A stretch of DNA of 64,000 bases from Magnaporthiopsis rhizophila (lineage: Eukaryota; Ascomycota; Sordariomycetes; Magnaporthales; Magnaporthaceae). Of the stretch, positions 49,101 to 59,200 are shown piece by piece. Position 1 is the first letter of the stretch; every line of letters starts with the position of its first letter. A program made the translations under genes and the position numbers. The stretch spans positions 1 through 64,000 of the forward strand of contig PYSS01000035.1 in the NCBI GenBank assembly GCA_003049465.1, written 5' to 3'. The notes beneath the pieces are model-generated. The model saw only the letters and a list, made by a program, of their open reading frames with translations, made no database searches and was not told where the DNA came from.

Positions 49101-49426
49101 ACAAGGCCAAGATGCGGCCCGGGCTGCAGAAGAAGGGCAAGGCCATCAGGGAGGTCATTGAGAGCTGGAAGGCGGCGTCGGCCAAGCGGGGCGTCATGGA
49201 CGACAACGCGCGCGACCCCGAGCGCATGTGGCCGCGCGAGGTCGAGCTCATCAAGTCCATCAAGCCCGAGGAGGCCAACAACTGCGTGCCGGTGGGCAAG
49301 GTCAAGGTCATGATGTCGGGAGGCGCGGGCGGCGGGAAAGGAGGAGGGGGAGGTGGCGGTGGCGGCGGCGGCGGTGGCGGCGGTAGTGGTGGCGGGAAGG
49401 GTGGGAGGGGCAATAGGAAGAGATGA
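46136..49426 (+). CDS. RQC2: Ribosome quality control protein Rqc2 (NEMF/Tae2)
   Basis: A single intronless frame of 1096 aa from MKQRLSSLDVRAIAHEL, the canonical N-terminus of the NFACT family. The N domain (about 1-250) carries the SNIYDLSSKIFLLRF motif. A long coiled coil follows (about 330-430, 520-550). NFACT-R, which binds RNA/tRNA, starts near 552 (WFEKFHWFISSDGYLVLGGRDA) and runs to about 690 (QAGQLAVCASSAW, GSFMVRGKRNELPP). A long acidic linker and a KGQRGKAKKM basic patch are followed by NFACT-C at about 963-1045 (EAIPVCAPYAAM, KYKAKMRPGLQKKGKA). The protein ends in an unusual Gly-rich stretch (about 1061-1090) and RGNRKR. Rqc2 binds stalled 60S subunits, recruits the Ltn1 ligase and adds C-terminal Ala/Thr tails. 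No ATG upstream in frame fits, so 46136 is chosen as the start. Confidence 0.95.
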   Translation: MKQRLSSLDVRAIAHELQQSLVTLRLSNIYDLSSKIFLLRFAKPDVKKQLLIDSGFRCHLTEFSRPTAPAPSQFVARVRKFLRTRRCTAVSQIGTDRVIELQFSDGSLRLFFEFFASGNIILTDADLKILALLRNVKEGEGQEPQRVGLTYSLDNRLNFGGVPAFTKERLRDALETTVKRAAAAGAAPKKSKKAGGDLRRGLATTISELPPILVDHAFRENNSDPKAKVADILEDEGVFDALFKALERARSIIDDITSSDTVKGYIVAKNLDPGDARAAAEGAVVKPFSPESSKGLLYEDFSPFLPKQFADDPSNVVLTFEGFNQTVDEFFSSLEGQKLESRLTEREAAAKRKLDATKREHEKRIEDLQEDQLLNLRKAAAIEANVERVQEAMDAVIGLLEQGMDWVDVGKLVEREQRRNNPVAEIIKLPMDLANNTITLVIAEQDDVEDDEMDNGYETESSVSDDGDDDEDGIPVQPGKVKTLEVDIKLNLTPWSNAGEYYDQKRSAAVKQEKTVQQSSIALKSAQEKIAKDLQKGLKKEKPAMQLLRRQMWFEKFHWFISSDGYLVLGGRDAQQNEILYRRYLKRGDIYVHADLHGAPSVIIKNNPRTLDAPVPPSTLSQAGQLAVCASSAWDSKAGMGAYWVGADQVSKSAPTGEFLQTGSFMVRGKRNELPPAPLVVGFGVMFRVSDESKAKHTRHRVYDAVDAEPSTATKSAPETAEEEVTDDIRPQIAVGEDDGSDLEPEDEDDGADSARANPLQSGAGDDEDAGGNGDGEEVALPTRHMAQLQISAEPETKEAGAFESQAGDDSDPEEKRDQSEYEGAGSVLDTPATSVAPSAQPRKGPLKRGQRGKAKKMAAKYKHQDDEDRAAAEALLGAAAGRLKREAEAKANAEEEAALAAARERRKEQLRRQQQATAAHEEARRKQMEEAGGDGDGDLDGDGGGGGGGGPTELSALDSLVGTPQAGDEILEAIPVCAPYAAMARVKYKAKMRPGLQKKGKAIREVIESWKAASAKRGVMDDNARDPERMWPREVELIKSIKPEEANNCVPVGKVKVMMSGGAGGGKGGGGGGGGGGGGGGGSGGGKGGRGNRKR

Positions 49427-49768
49427 AGGGGTAGATTAGCGCAGTGATCATGCTGGGAATCCTGAACCCATGTTTGTTTGCATATAGGCGCCTCTAGGGG
49501 ACGATGGCCCGAGCGGTTGGTGAATAGAAGATGGAACGGTGTATCGCACGCATGTGCTTGGTATGCTGGTTTCATTGTTACGCCTTTTCTCATATACGGG
49601 CTTACGATGAACTTACCTGGGATATCAAGGTGACGGAGCAGCTTGTAGTAAACTTACAGTACGTATCAAAATGAGGGAGAAGCTTACAGCAAACTTACCA
49701 TGGATATCAATGTGATAGAGACGCCTAACTGGAGGGCTCAAACGAGAAGAAGGAGAAAACTAAATGGA
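49427..49768. other. Convergent intergenic spacer
   Basis: The 3' ends of RQC2 (plus) and a Cys-rich gene (minus) face each other here. It contains three short related GATATCAA/CTTAC-type motifs around 49609-49713. No gene seen. Confidence 0.6.
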
Positions 49769-50779
49769 CTACTGTGACCACTCCTCAACAGCGCAGTCTT
49801 GGCACATGCCGTCGCCCGCAATCATGCGACTGTGCCTCTCGCAGACGGTCAACATTCCGACAACAGGCTCTGACAGGAGGAGGCGGGGGCTGGTGGGCTC
49901 TGGGTCCCATACTTGATGCAGCGGCGCCGGCGTCACCAGCTGGTGCTGCAGCCAGGGCGGCCGCGCCGGCGACGCCGGCGTCCCACCACCACCACCACCA
50001 CCACCACCAAAGGCGTCGCGCGGATCCCAAACCCGCCGATTGCTGGTGTCGCCGCCACGTCTCACCATCGACGGCAGCAGCAGCAGGGCGGCGGCTTCGT
50101 CGCACCGCAGCGCCGCCGTGGCGCGCACGAGCAGCTCGACGACGCAGCCGCTCGGGTCGCGCACGCCGACGCTCGCCAGCGCCGCGTTTAGGGACTCGAC
50201 CTCGGCCCAGCGGCCGTCCGGGCGGCGCGCCCTTCGCGTGGCACCCGCGGTCGCAGCAGTCTGACTCAGGATCTGGGACGACTTGACCTCGCGCGGGTGA
50301 CGCAGCGGCGCGAAAAGGCCGGCCTCGGTCTTGTAGGCCCAGTAGGCCTCGACCATGGCGCTGTTGTCGACGGCCAGCGGCGCGTAAAAGGACGTGCACC
50401 AGGGGCACCAGCCGATGGTGTATTCGATCTTGATGGCCGGGTCGCCGCAGCCTGTTGGAGCTGCTGCTGTTGTTGTTGTTGTTGTTGTTGTTGTCGTTGG
50501 AGTCGGGCTGGGGTTGGGGCTGTCGGCCCTGGAAGTGGGGAATCTTTGGAACAGCCGCGCCACGGGACTGCGTGGCGACGATGACGGCGACGTCGGGGAG
50601 CCGCCGCCGCAGCAGCCACCACTGCTGCTGTTGCTGTTGCTGCAGGTCGAGCCGTGGCGCTCCCACATGGTGGTCCGCGGGCACGACGTGCGGTCCTCGG
50701 TGATGTGGGCGCACACGGTGTGGACGCGCTTGGTGACGAGGCAGCCCGAGGTGCAGGTGGGATTGCGTTGGGGAGCCAT
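49769..50779 (-). CDS. Cys-rich fungal protein of unknown function
   Basis: One exon of 336 aa from an ATG at 50779 (an in-frame ATG also lies at 50860). The N-terminus (CTSGCLVTKRVHTVCAHI, then CPRTT) and C-terminus (CERHSRM..GMCQDCAVEEWSQ) carry spaced Cys/His that look like zinc ligands. A central block (KIEYTIGWCPWCTSFYAPLAV) has a CPWC pair and a hydrophobic core and is the most protein-like part. Linkers contain Ser/Asn, a poly-Thr run from a microsatellite, and a Gly run near the end. I do not recognise the family. Its size and the CxxC pairs suggest a structural zinc protein rather than an enzyme. It is convergent with RQC2 and has no evident functional link to it. The unbroken frame and conserved-looking motifs make it likely to be real, though not certain. 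Confidence 0.6.
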   Translation of the reverse strand: MAPQRNPTCTSGCLVTKRVHTVCAHITEDRTSCPRTTMWERHGSTCSNSNSSSGGCCGGGSPTSPSSSPRSPVARLFQRFPTSRADSPNPSPTPTTTTTTTTTTAAAPTGCGDPAIKIEYTIGWCPWCTSFYAPLAVDNSAMVEAYWAYKTEAGLFAPLRHPREVKSSQILSQTAATAGATRRARRPDGRWAEVESLNAALASVGVRDPSGCVVELLVRATAALRCDEAAALLLLPSMVRRGGDTSNRRVWDPRDAFGGGGGGGGGTPASPARPPWLQHQLVTPAPLHQVWDPEPTSPRLLLSEPVVGMLTVCERHSRMIAGDGMCQDCAVEEWSQ

Positions 50780-53656
50780 GTTCGTCAATATTGGGCTTGG
50801 TTTTTTATTTTCTTTCCTGTTCTCAGTCTCGACCGTACACCGTTCTGTATTCTCAAACATGAATCTCTGACGCGAGAAAGCTCGATGTACCAAAAAATGT
50901 TTGGAGCTTGCCGTGGGTACGATCGGAGAGCAGATACAGTAACGGACGGCTGCGGTAGTTTGCTGTGGTTGTTAGCAAGGTCTATCACGGTCACGCTACT
51001 GGAAGGCGGGAGTAGGTACTTATAGATGGGCTGGTATAAAGCGCCGAGAGGGACCGCGAGGGGCGACTTTGGGGGACTGGGATCAGAAAACACAATGGTG
51101 TGGTTTGAGGAACAAAGGAATGCGTTCAAATATCACTCGGATCCTCATAACGGGCTTCTTTGCAGGCTCTTTGACAATCCTTTGTTGCCATGGTAGTTGC
51201 GCCGTCTTCTTTGTTTGGCCTCTGCTCTTCAGCCCTGCCTTTGGTATAAAACGCCAGTCCATGGATTACGTAAACGTTGACTTCCCGTAGTTTTCCTGAT
51301 CTTCCCTTTGTGGTTGGTTTTCGCTCAGCGGACAGCCTGGTCTCAGGGTTGCCTCGAACAAACTGTTCTAAATGGCGCAATAGGATAGACGGACAAGGGG
51401 ATATCTCCATCTGCCGCCGTGGAGCCTTTCCAGGTACAGCGGGCTGATCCTGCCTCCTGCTGGTAGGAGCCGGTAGTCCTGTAGGTTCTAAGATCTCCAA
51501 GACGGATGGACAGCGATGTATAGATCTTGAGAAAGAGCCTTTGTATTGTGTAGGATTATATTGTGTAGGAGGGAAAGGACCTTTTTGTCCGAGAGGAGGC
51601 GGGAGAATACGTATATAAACACGATCCAGACCACCAAACCCTGTTCCCCCGCTCCCGCCCGGTGGGCACTCCAGATCCCCTGATCCTCTGGGCTCTCCGC
51701 TCTTCCGGGTGCGTGTGATGCTTGACGGCGAACAGTGGCCGGGGATCTCGAGCCCAGCGTTAGGCGCAAAGAAAGTTGCCCTGGGGATGAAGGCGGCTGC
51801 TATGACTGGCCTAGAAGAGATTGCGACTCTGGAAGAAATACTGGTAGTTGGCATCTACTATATAAAAAGGCTGGCGTCATGGATAAATGAGAGAAAGGGT
51901 AGATATATATTGGTATTTGTCGCGGCGTCCAAGTCCTTTGATGCTGGTAGTGGTATGATCGGCTCTCTTGTCACCTGGACGACGCGGTTTCTAATCCTGT
52001 CTTTGGACTTAGCGACGCTGCGCGCTGAATGTCGCGATTTGCGTCTCACATGGGAGCGTCCATTGTCTTGTGCATAGCCATGACTGGGGATGAAGAACGA
52101 GCTGCGCTGCAGGAACGCATATGCCGGTTTTTGCGTGTTTTCCTGATGTTACTTGACGACTGTGACAACTCCCCTAGTTGGAAAGGGTCTTTCTATACCT
52201 GGTAGTGGGGTAATATAACATCCATCACTGGAGGGCAGACCATAGGGTGGTGGGTGAAGTTGGGTGTGCGGCTTTTTGTTCTCGATGCATAGTGGCAGCC
52301 GCTCTACACATCATGGCAATATTATTTGGTCCCTTGTCATAGCAGCGCCAGCGGGCACGACACTCTCGGCTCTTGTCCGCTCACCTCAACACCCCGTCCG
52401 CAGAAAACCCTGGCTTTAGCTGCCGGTTTAAATCGAAGAGAGAGGCGCAAAGTTGGAGCACCCGCAGATTTGGACAGGAAAGAAGCAAGAAGCATGAGCT
52501 CGTGTAGAAACAGGAATGGATATCCGAAGCAGAAAGATCGAAGAACATTAATAGACATAAAGGTCAACAAAGGATGCAGGAACTAAAAACGGATATTAAG
52601 GGATAGGAGAGGGTGCGGGATACACAAATAATACACGAGACAGAAGAGGATACAAGGTACGGACAAAAGAATAAGATATAGGATACAGGAAAATCTCTAG
52701 AATACGTTCTGCCCACCGTGCCATGCACCCACGAACCAAAGAACACAGACGGAAACTCCTAGACGGGAAACACCGCACACCCATCGGCCAGGCCGCGGCT
52801 GCCTGCGTGCACGCATGCGTGATCTGGAATGCGGCAACCCAAGCCATCGGCCTGTGCGCCCACATCCCCCTCTCCCCTGCGGTCCGCGTTTGGGCTCTCG
52901 GCCGTTGTGCGACGGCGACAGCCAGCCCCTCGCAGGTGAAGTCAGCTTAGACGCAGGCTGATACCTACCAAAATACCTTGTGGACGGCTCTCCCCTGTCT
53001 TCATTCGTCACGGGGACAATAGTGTTCGGATCGGTGGAAATATATTCCAGCTTGTTTCATACCTCCCAACTCCCTTAAATCCGTAAACCTCGCTTTTTGC
53101 ATTTGGTGGCACCGCAGCAGCAGCAGCAGCAGCAGCAGGACGCTAGGGCGTCCGTCACGTCTCACCCTGACGGCTTGGGACATCCAATAAGACACGGTGC
53201 TGTTTGCCTTGCTGTCTGTTTCCGTTAGAATCAGGGCGGGGAAGCGAGACCACCCAAAGAGTCACAGCTTTTCCCCTTGCCACTTTGACATCTCGGTCGG
53301 TACTTGGGACCTGCAGGATCGCGTGCAAGAAAAAAAGGAGAGAAAGCACCTAGGCGCAAACCTGGTCTCGGATGCCTGGGACAGCTAGCTGCCCCGAGAA
53401 ATACGTACATCAGCTGGAGCGATAGCTTCTTACAAAAATGTTCTTTCATGTTATTTTACATGCCCGGCGGGCCGCGCAAGCTTCCAAATAGGGGAAACGA
53501 TGTGGATCATCTGGCGACAACATGCGTGCGTGCTAATCTAGACAGACGCAAATATGTGAATATGTACAGGATCCGCGGCCTCCAAGGTAACGCCATAACT
53601 TCCCCCTCCGTAAAATCAAGCCAGTGTGCTACATGAGTCTTGAGTCAATACAATCA
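50780..53656. other. Intergenic region, no supported gene
   Basis: Two frames of 242 codons (51126-51854, minus) and 122 codons (51709-52077, plus) overlap each other and lack motifs. I regard them as chance or decayed sequence. The base composition is less GC-rich than the genes. A CAG run lies at 53115-53139. Confidence 0.55.
53115..53139. repeat. CAG trinucleotide run
   Basis: Eight CAG units in non-coding DNA. Confidence 0.95.
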
Positions 53657-56221
53657 TCATCTCGTGATGATGGGCAGGGGAACCGTAGGGAGCCTTGTGA
53701 GCTCGACAGACTCCCGGCGGCTTGTCGACCCCAAAGGCTGGCCATAGTCGTCGCTAAAAGTTCCAAGCTCGACGTCGATCCTGGACATGTCTACAAGCTC
53801 ATGATCGTTGGTCCCATCGACATCGGCCATCATCTGCTTAGGATTCAGGCTCGAAGGCGGCGACGATGGCGGCGTCTGGGCGGGCAGCGGGGTAGCCTCG
53901 TACGTGCAGAGGCTCAGCGCGAACGCGATGGCCGAGGCGATGGCTAGGACCACCATCTCGTTCGAGAAGGCCGCCTTGTAGACCGCGGTTGCCTCGGTCC
54001 GCGCCGGCTCGGGGAGTTGGAGCATGCTCGTGGGCATCCGGTGTAGAGTTGCTGCCTGCTCGGCCGTGAGGATGCCACCCTGCGCCGCCGACCTCAGCCT
54101 GCCGCCGCTCTGCGTCCTCGTGTTGAAGACGATGGTCCAGACGCCGAGTCCGATGGCCGAGCCCAGGACGCGGGCCTGGGCTACGGCGCCGTTGGCCACC
54201 GCCATGTCGGCGCCTCGTGCCTGCAGGTTGGCCATGATCGTTGTCGACGACAGGCAGAGGCCGAAGCCGAGGCCGAGGATGGCCTCGAAGCCGTACATGG
54301 CCTTGGTGGCCGAACCCGCGGGCATGCTCTCCAGAATCGTCATGAGGCATGCCCCTATCGTTACCAGGCTGGCGCCGAGGACAAGGCTGAGAGTCGACCG
54401 GTTCTTTCGGATCGAGAGCGGCCCGGCAGCGAACGAGCCCACGGCCACGGCGGCGAGCATCGGCAGGAGGTCGACTCCAGCCATCATCACGTTCTTGCCC
54501 TCGAGTATCTGCGACCGCTCGGGGATCGTGATGATGGCTGGCATGAAGACGAATCCCACGAGGATCGTCACGCTGGCCAGGAAGATTGTTCTGTTAGTGG
54601 CGTGAACTCTTGCCGAAAGAGGACCTAGTCCCGGGCCAGGGAACTATGGATTGTGCTTTGCTTACAACAGACAGGCAACATAGACCCGATGGGTCGCCAG
54701 TGAAATCGGGAACACGGGCGCGACGCGGCCGCCTCTCGCGTGGAGAAGGGCTTCCCAGCACCAGAAGGCGATCCAGGAGAGTGCTGAGAGGGTCAGGGTG
54801 ACGACGATGGGAGCCGAGTCCCAGGGATACTTCATGGATCCCGCTTCTTGGATCGGGTAAACCAGCATCATGCTGGCGGCAAGAAGTAGGACGGCGCCGA
54901 GGAAGTCGATCATCCTGAAGCTTTGCAGGATGGTGGCCGAGTTTTGCTGTGGCCCTCGGGGATACAAGAGGAAGAGGCCGATCGCCACGACCGCTCCGAA
55001 CGGAATGCTGCATTATCGTTAGTCTACGCTGAGCCAAGGGTCGTCAAGCTGACTGACTTCTATGCGCCTGAAGGCAGCCGCACGAGGGCTGGGACTTGGC
55101 ACATGGGGGTATGGGGGTCTTGAACGTACTTGATGAGATACAGCAGCCTCCAGCTGCTGAGATGTGGGATGACACCTCCCAAGGACGGGCCGAGGATGTA
55201 CGATATGGAGAGAGCGAGGGCGATAGCCCCTCCTATTACCTGCCACTTGGGTCTCGGGATGATCTCGTGGAGGCATATAATAGGCAAGCTGTAGAGGCCG
55301 GCGCCGCCTATGCCTTGGAAAGCCCTCATGACGATCCTAGATAGTGAAGGTCAGCAGGCGAGCACATGGTTGAAAGGCAGTCAGGGATCGAGGCGGGCAC
55401 CAAAGCTGCTGTACTCACAGTTGGTTCATCGTCTGCGCAAGGCCGGAACCCAGAGAGAAGAAGGTGAACAGGAGCCATGAGACCTCGAGTATCGCGAGCC
55501 GACCGAATATGTCACTGAGCTTTGCGAATATGACAGAGAAGCCTACAGTTGAGGAGGAAAGCCCGCGGCTCTAGTCAGTAATCGGGCACTTTTTGCTAGA
55601 TGTTGGGTGGACCGAATGACGTGGTGGAATGGTTGCTGGCAGGAACTGGAGGTGATACATACCCATATAGGTCAGCAGGTATGACAGGATTATCCAGGTC
55701 GAGTCGGAAAAGTTGCCAAGGTCCTGAGCAGTATCGAGAAGGGAGGTCGATACGATGGTCGTGTCGAGGAGGGAGAAGAGGAGACACGTAAGCAGCCTGT
55801 TTGGCCCCGAGTTAGTTGTGACGAGGCGAAGAGAGATCCAAGTGAGAATCAAGACAGTTCAGCCGGGGTCTGCGTACATTATAACGACGGCAGCACAGCG
55901 TCCCCTGCCAAGCTCCTCCGTATCCGGGGTCGGGATGGTGGTCTCGCCGCCACCAACTCCAATCTCGCCGCTCTCGCTCTCGCTGGGAGGACTCGGCCTG
56001 AGAACTTCTTCCATAGAGTCGCTTCTTCTAAGGCTACGGCGATGTAAAGAGAGCCTGTTGGCCGAGAGCCGGTTTGCTGAGAGTCCATGACCTAGGCTGC
56101 TCCGTCTGGGCGGGATGCCGATGCTGCTGTGTCGAAGAGGAACATGGGCTTCCGGCAGGTTGGGCAGTGGGAATGGAGACTGCAGCAGCAGGGAGGATCG
56201 TTTGACTGTTGGGCTAGACAT
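53657..56221 (-). CDS. MFS drug/toxin efflux transporter (14-TM DHA-type)
   Basis: Six exons (56221-55878, 55796-55663, 55542-55419, 55336-55130, 55007-54666, 54590-53657) give 694 aa with five in-frame joins. After a 110-residue Ser/Arg-rich cytosolic leader with a tandem LSANR unit, helices begin at VVIMLLTCLLFSLLDTTIV. Motif A is KLSDIFGRLAIL, motif B is IVMRAFQGIGGAGLYS, and motif C is ILGPSLGGVI. These are diagnostic of drug:H+ antiporters with about 14 helices, and later helices include VTILVGFVFMPAII and ATKAMYGFEAILGLGFGLC. The C-terminal tail is soluble and acidic, and ends LPIITR. It probably exports a small molecule across the plasma membrane using the proton gradient. It lies about 4.4 kb from the PKS, transcribed away from it, which fits a cluster exporter, but regulation and substrate are unknown. 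Confidence 0.9.
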
Positions 56222-59200
56222 TGTGGCTGTTTGGATGTGCACTCCAGCGGCGCAGACTTCCGAACAAAATATCCCTGTTTGTTGATAGCCTGTCTGCCCT
56301 GCAACTGCCTTGCTGGTGTGTAGACGGCTCCCCTTCGGAAAAGTGAGGATTCTTGGTGTAGCACGCTGGTATGGAGTGGGCCAATGGCAGAGATTTCGGA
56401 TCTGTTCCCGCGTCTTGAGCCAAGGTGTGGGGTTGGAGGGTTGCTGCGGGCTGGCTTTTGGGAGAAGGCTGTAGGTGTAGATAGGCCCTGTACCCTTCTC
56501 AGGTGATGCAGGGGCAGGAGCTGGTCCAGGGCTCCTTCCTTTTCTTCTGGCGGCTGCACGGGCCAAACGGTGGGCGACGGAATGCTGGGCTCAGGGGCCT
56601 ACACTTAGGGCCGGTTGTCCCCGGGGACACGCTGATGGTGACGGGTACGGCCGTGGGGTCGGGCTGCTGTTATAGCCTCTAGGATCCGAGATCAAAAGCG
56701 GCTGTCAAAGTCAGCATAACGTTGCATTGCAGCACATGTCTCTGCTCTCCTCGCGCAAGAAAAGACAAGTGACTGGTCTGTAGCCCGCCTCAAGAAGCGA
56801 ACTTTTCACTCCCCTGTTAGTGCTAAGCCCGCTGGCCAATAGCGGAGGGGAGAACGGCTGGGGCTGATTGTTGAATGCTCCTGCCTTTGCTGGATTTGAA
56901 AGACTTTGTGGATTCTGTCGACGACAAGATCTCGCGGCTTGCAGAAGTCTCGTCTTGAGATCCCTCCAGACACGGGAATCCGCATTCGATAGCGGGGCAA
57001 TGTTCCGAAGGCACACCTGTGCCAGCCGGTCGAGGGCAAAGCTAATCTACGAGCCACCTGGTAGATCTGGGGAAATATGAGTGACACTCCAATTTCCAGA
57101 CTTTCCGTTATCCAGGGCGGGATGGTACCTTGATGAGCTACATGGCCATGCCAAGTGTGGGCGACGCCTTCTGCTTTGAGGAGCGTGCTGCTTTCTCGCT
57201 TGGTTGGGCAGGCGGGCGGGAGATGCCCATGGATCTTTCCTTGCGTGCGGCAGATTGACTGCAAGGGCCGTATAAGCCCCTGCGTGTCTGCCTCTGTGGA
57301 AAGTCTGTCCTCAGCACGGTTCCAGCTGCCAGCAAGAGCTAGAACGACGGCGCAGAGAATTCTGACGCGTGTGCGCCGTTGTGCCAGACATCGAGGAAGC
57401 GGTTTTTGATGGCTGCCGTGCACGGTACCACGTGTGGCGAGTCGATCCATCTAACCCTCGCCAAGCGGCGGCTTACAGAGGAGCCGACGTATACAAGTAG
57501 CACCTAGTCTAGACAAAGTGACTCGCTTCTGTTGTTCAGGCGTGTGCAGGTTCCAGTTGCCCAGCCGCATTCGACGCTGGGTCTTGGGTTCTGCTGGCCG
57601 GGCGGGGAGGCTGGTGGCAGCGGAGGTATGTGATAGGTACCTTACCTAGGTAGGTACCTCCATTGATTCTAGATTGCCCTGAGCTGCCCAGGGTCCTACC
57701 CGCGGTGACCTCTAGCGGACACCAGAGGCGGGAGGATCAAGGACACCCGCTGGGGGTGCTACCAGGTGCTCGCTCTAATAAACAATGCGTGGGGCTGTGC
57801 GACCTCGACGAGCCAATGCCACGCAGCCCGCTTTTGGTGTTGACTGCGACCAAGGCTGCAGCAACACATGTCTGACGTAGCCAGCCCTGCATCCTCCCGT
57901 CTGGCTCTGCTTCTGTATCTCCGGCAGATCGTATTCCGCTCTGGATTCTTAGTGCCACCAACCAAACTCTTTTGCACGTCCGTGGTACCTCTGGGGACAC
58001 ATCACGGGAGGGGCTGGAGGTTATCCGGGCAGCTGAGCCCCACAGGAATGGCCTGGGATATCGTGATCACCAATTTCGATGACCCGGACCGGCAACTTCT
58101 GCAAAAGGACATCCGGGCCTGAACAAATCTCGGGCGACAAACAGCCGCTACGGGCCTTTGGTGGACGTATACAGGCGTGCGCATGCCTTATGCAGGATCT
58201 ACCTTTGGGCACATTTCCGGCCGATTGATGCGAATCCCTACACCCGGCCGTGATGTCCTTGTTGATCTCCTCCTTTCTTCCGACGCTGTCTTTCGACTGG
58301 CGGGTTAGGGTTATGTATAGGGGGTGGCTTTTCGCTTCGCGTTTGTGGCTCGTTCGACAATGCGTGTGGCTCGACCGTGCGTCGACTGCTCCGTTATGAC
58401 GAGGCTGACGAGAACTGCTTCTCTCCATCGGTAGGTGCCTAACAGCCAGCCATGTTCTGTGACCTCCTTTCTATCTTGCCAATCTTTGCGCCGCACTGGG
58501 TGTGATTTCCAGAAAGTGCATCCTATTCTTTCCCAGTGCCGTTCACAATTATCACACACCTTGCTGCAGACATGGGTTTTGGGTTTTAAATCGCAGGGCG
58601 AACAACCAGAATCGCATACCATCCCGTCCATTCTGGTAATACTCTAGTCCTGGATATAGCTCATAATACCATCCCATATCTGGTTGTCAAGGATGAGGCT
58701 GAGAAGGGATCTTTATTTTTTCTGGCTTAGAGGAATCCATGCTCCCTGTCGTTCTTTTTCTCCTCCATCATCGACAAACTTGTGATCAAGAAGAAAATGA
58801 AGGCTTGATCCTTGGCCAAGTGATCCTTATGGATGGTCTTTCTGTGGCTCGAAAATTCTCGTCCAAGTGCCTCGGGAAGAAGAGTTTCTCGATCTGGCCT
58901 GGGTCTCCTGCTAAGGCGGTCTCGATCCGAACGTGATCACTCCAGGTCCATGTCTGCGACTTTCCCACAGGGAGCTCCACCCTGGCAAACCCTTGTCGGA
59001 TTGTCAAGCCATCATTTCGCTGGATGACTTCCTCATTGCCAGAGCAAGGCGATCCGTCACTGTCCCAATCCGAGTCTGTGTCCTCGTCTCCGGCATCTCG
59101 ATCGGGATCTCGGGATCGTCGGTTTGGAAATACCCATCTCCAGTCCATGCTCTGGATGATGACGGCGCTGACGATCGGAACGAGGTTCTTGCCACCCAAG

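Noticed and set aside
51126..51854. 242-codon minus frame
   Set aside because: Overlaps a plus frame, with no domain, no splice context and no conserved pattern.
56806..57450. 214-codon minus frame
   Set aside because: No motif and unlike any transporter or enzyme; it may be promoter DNA of the exporter.
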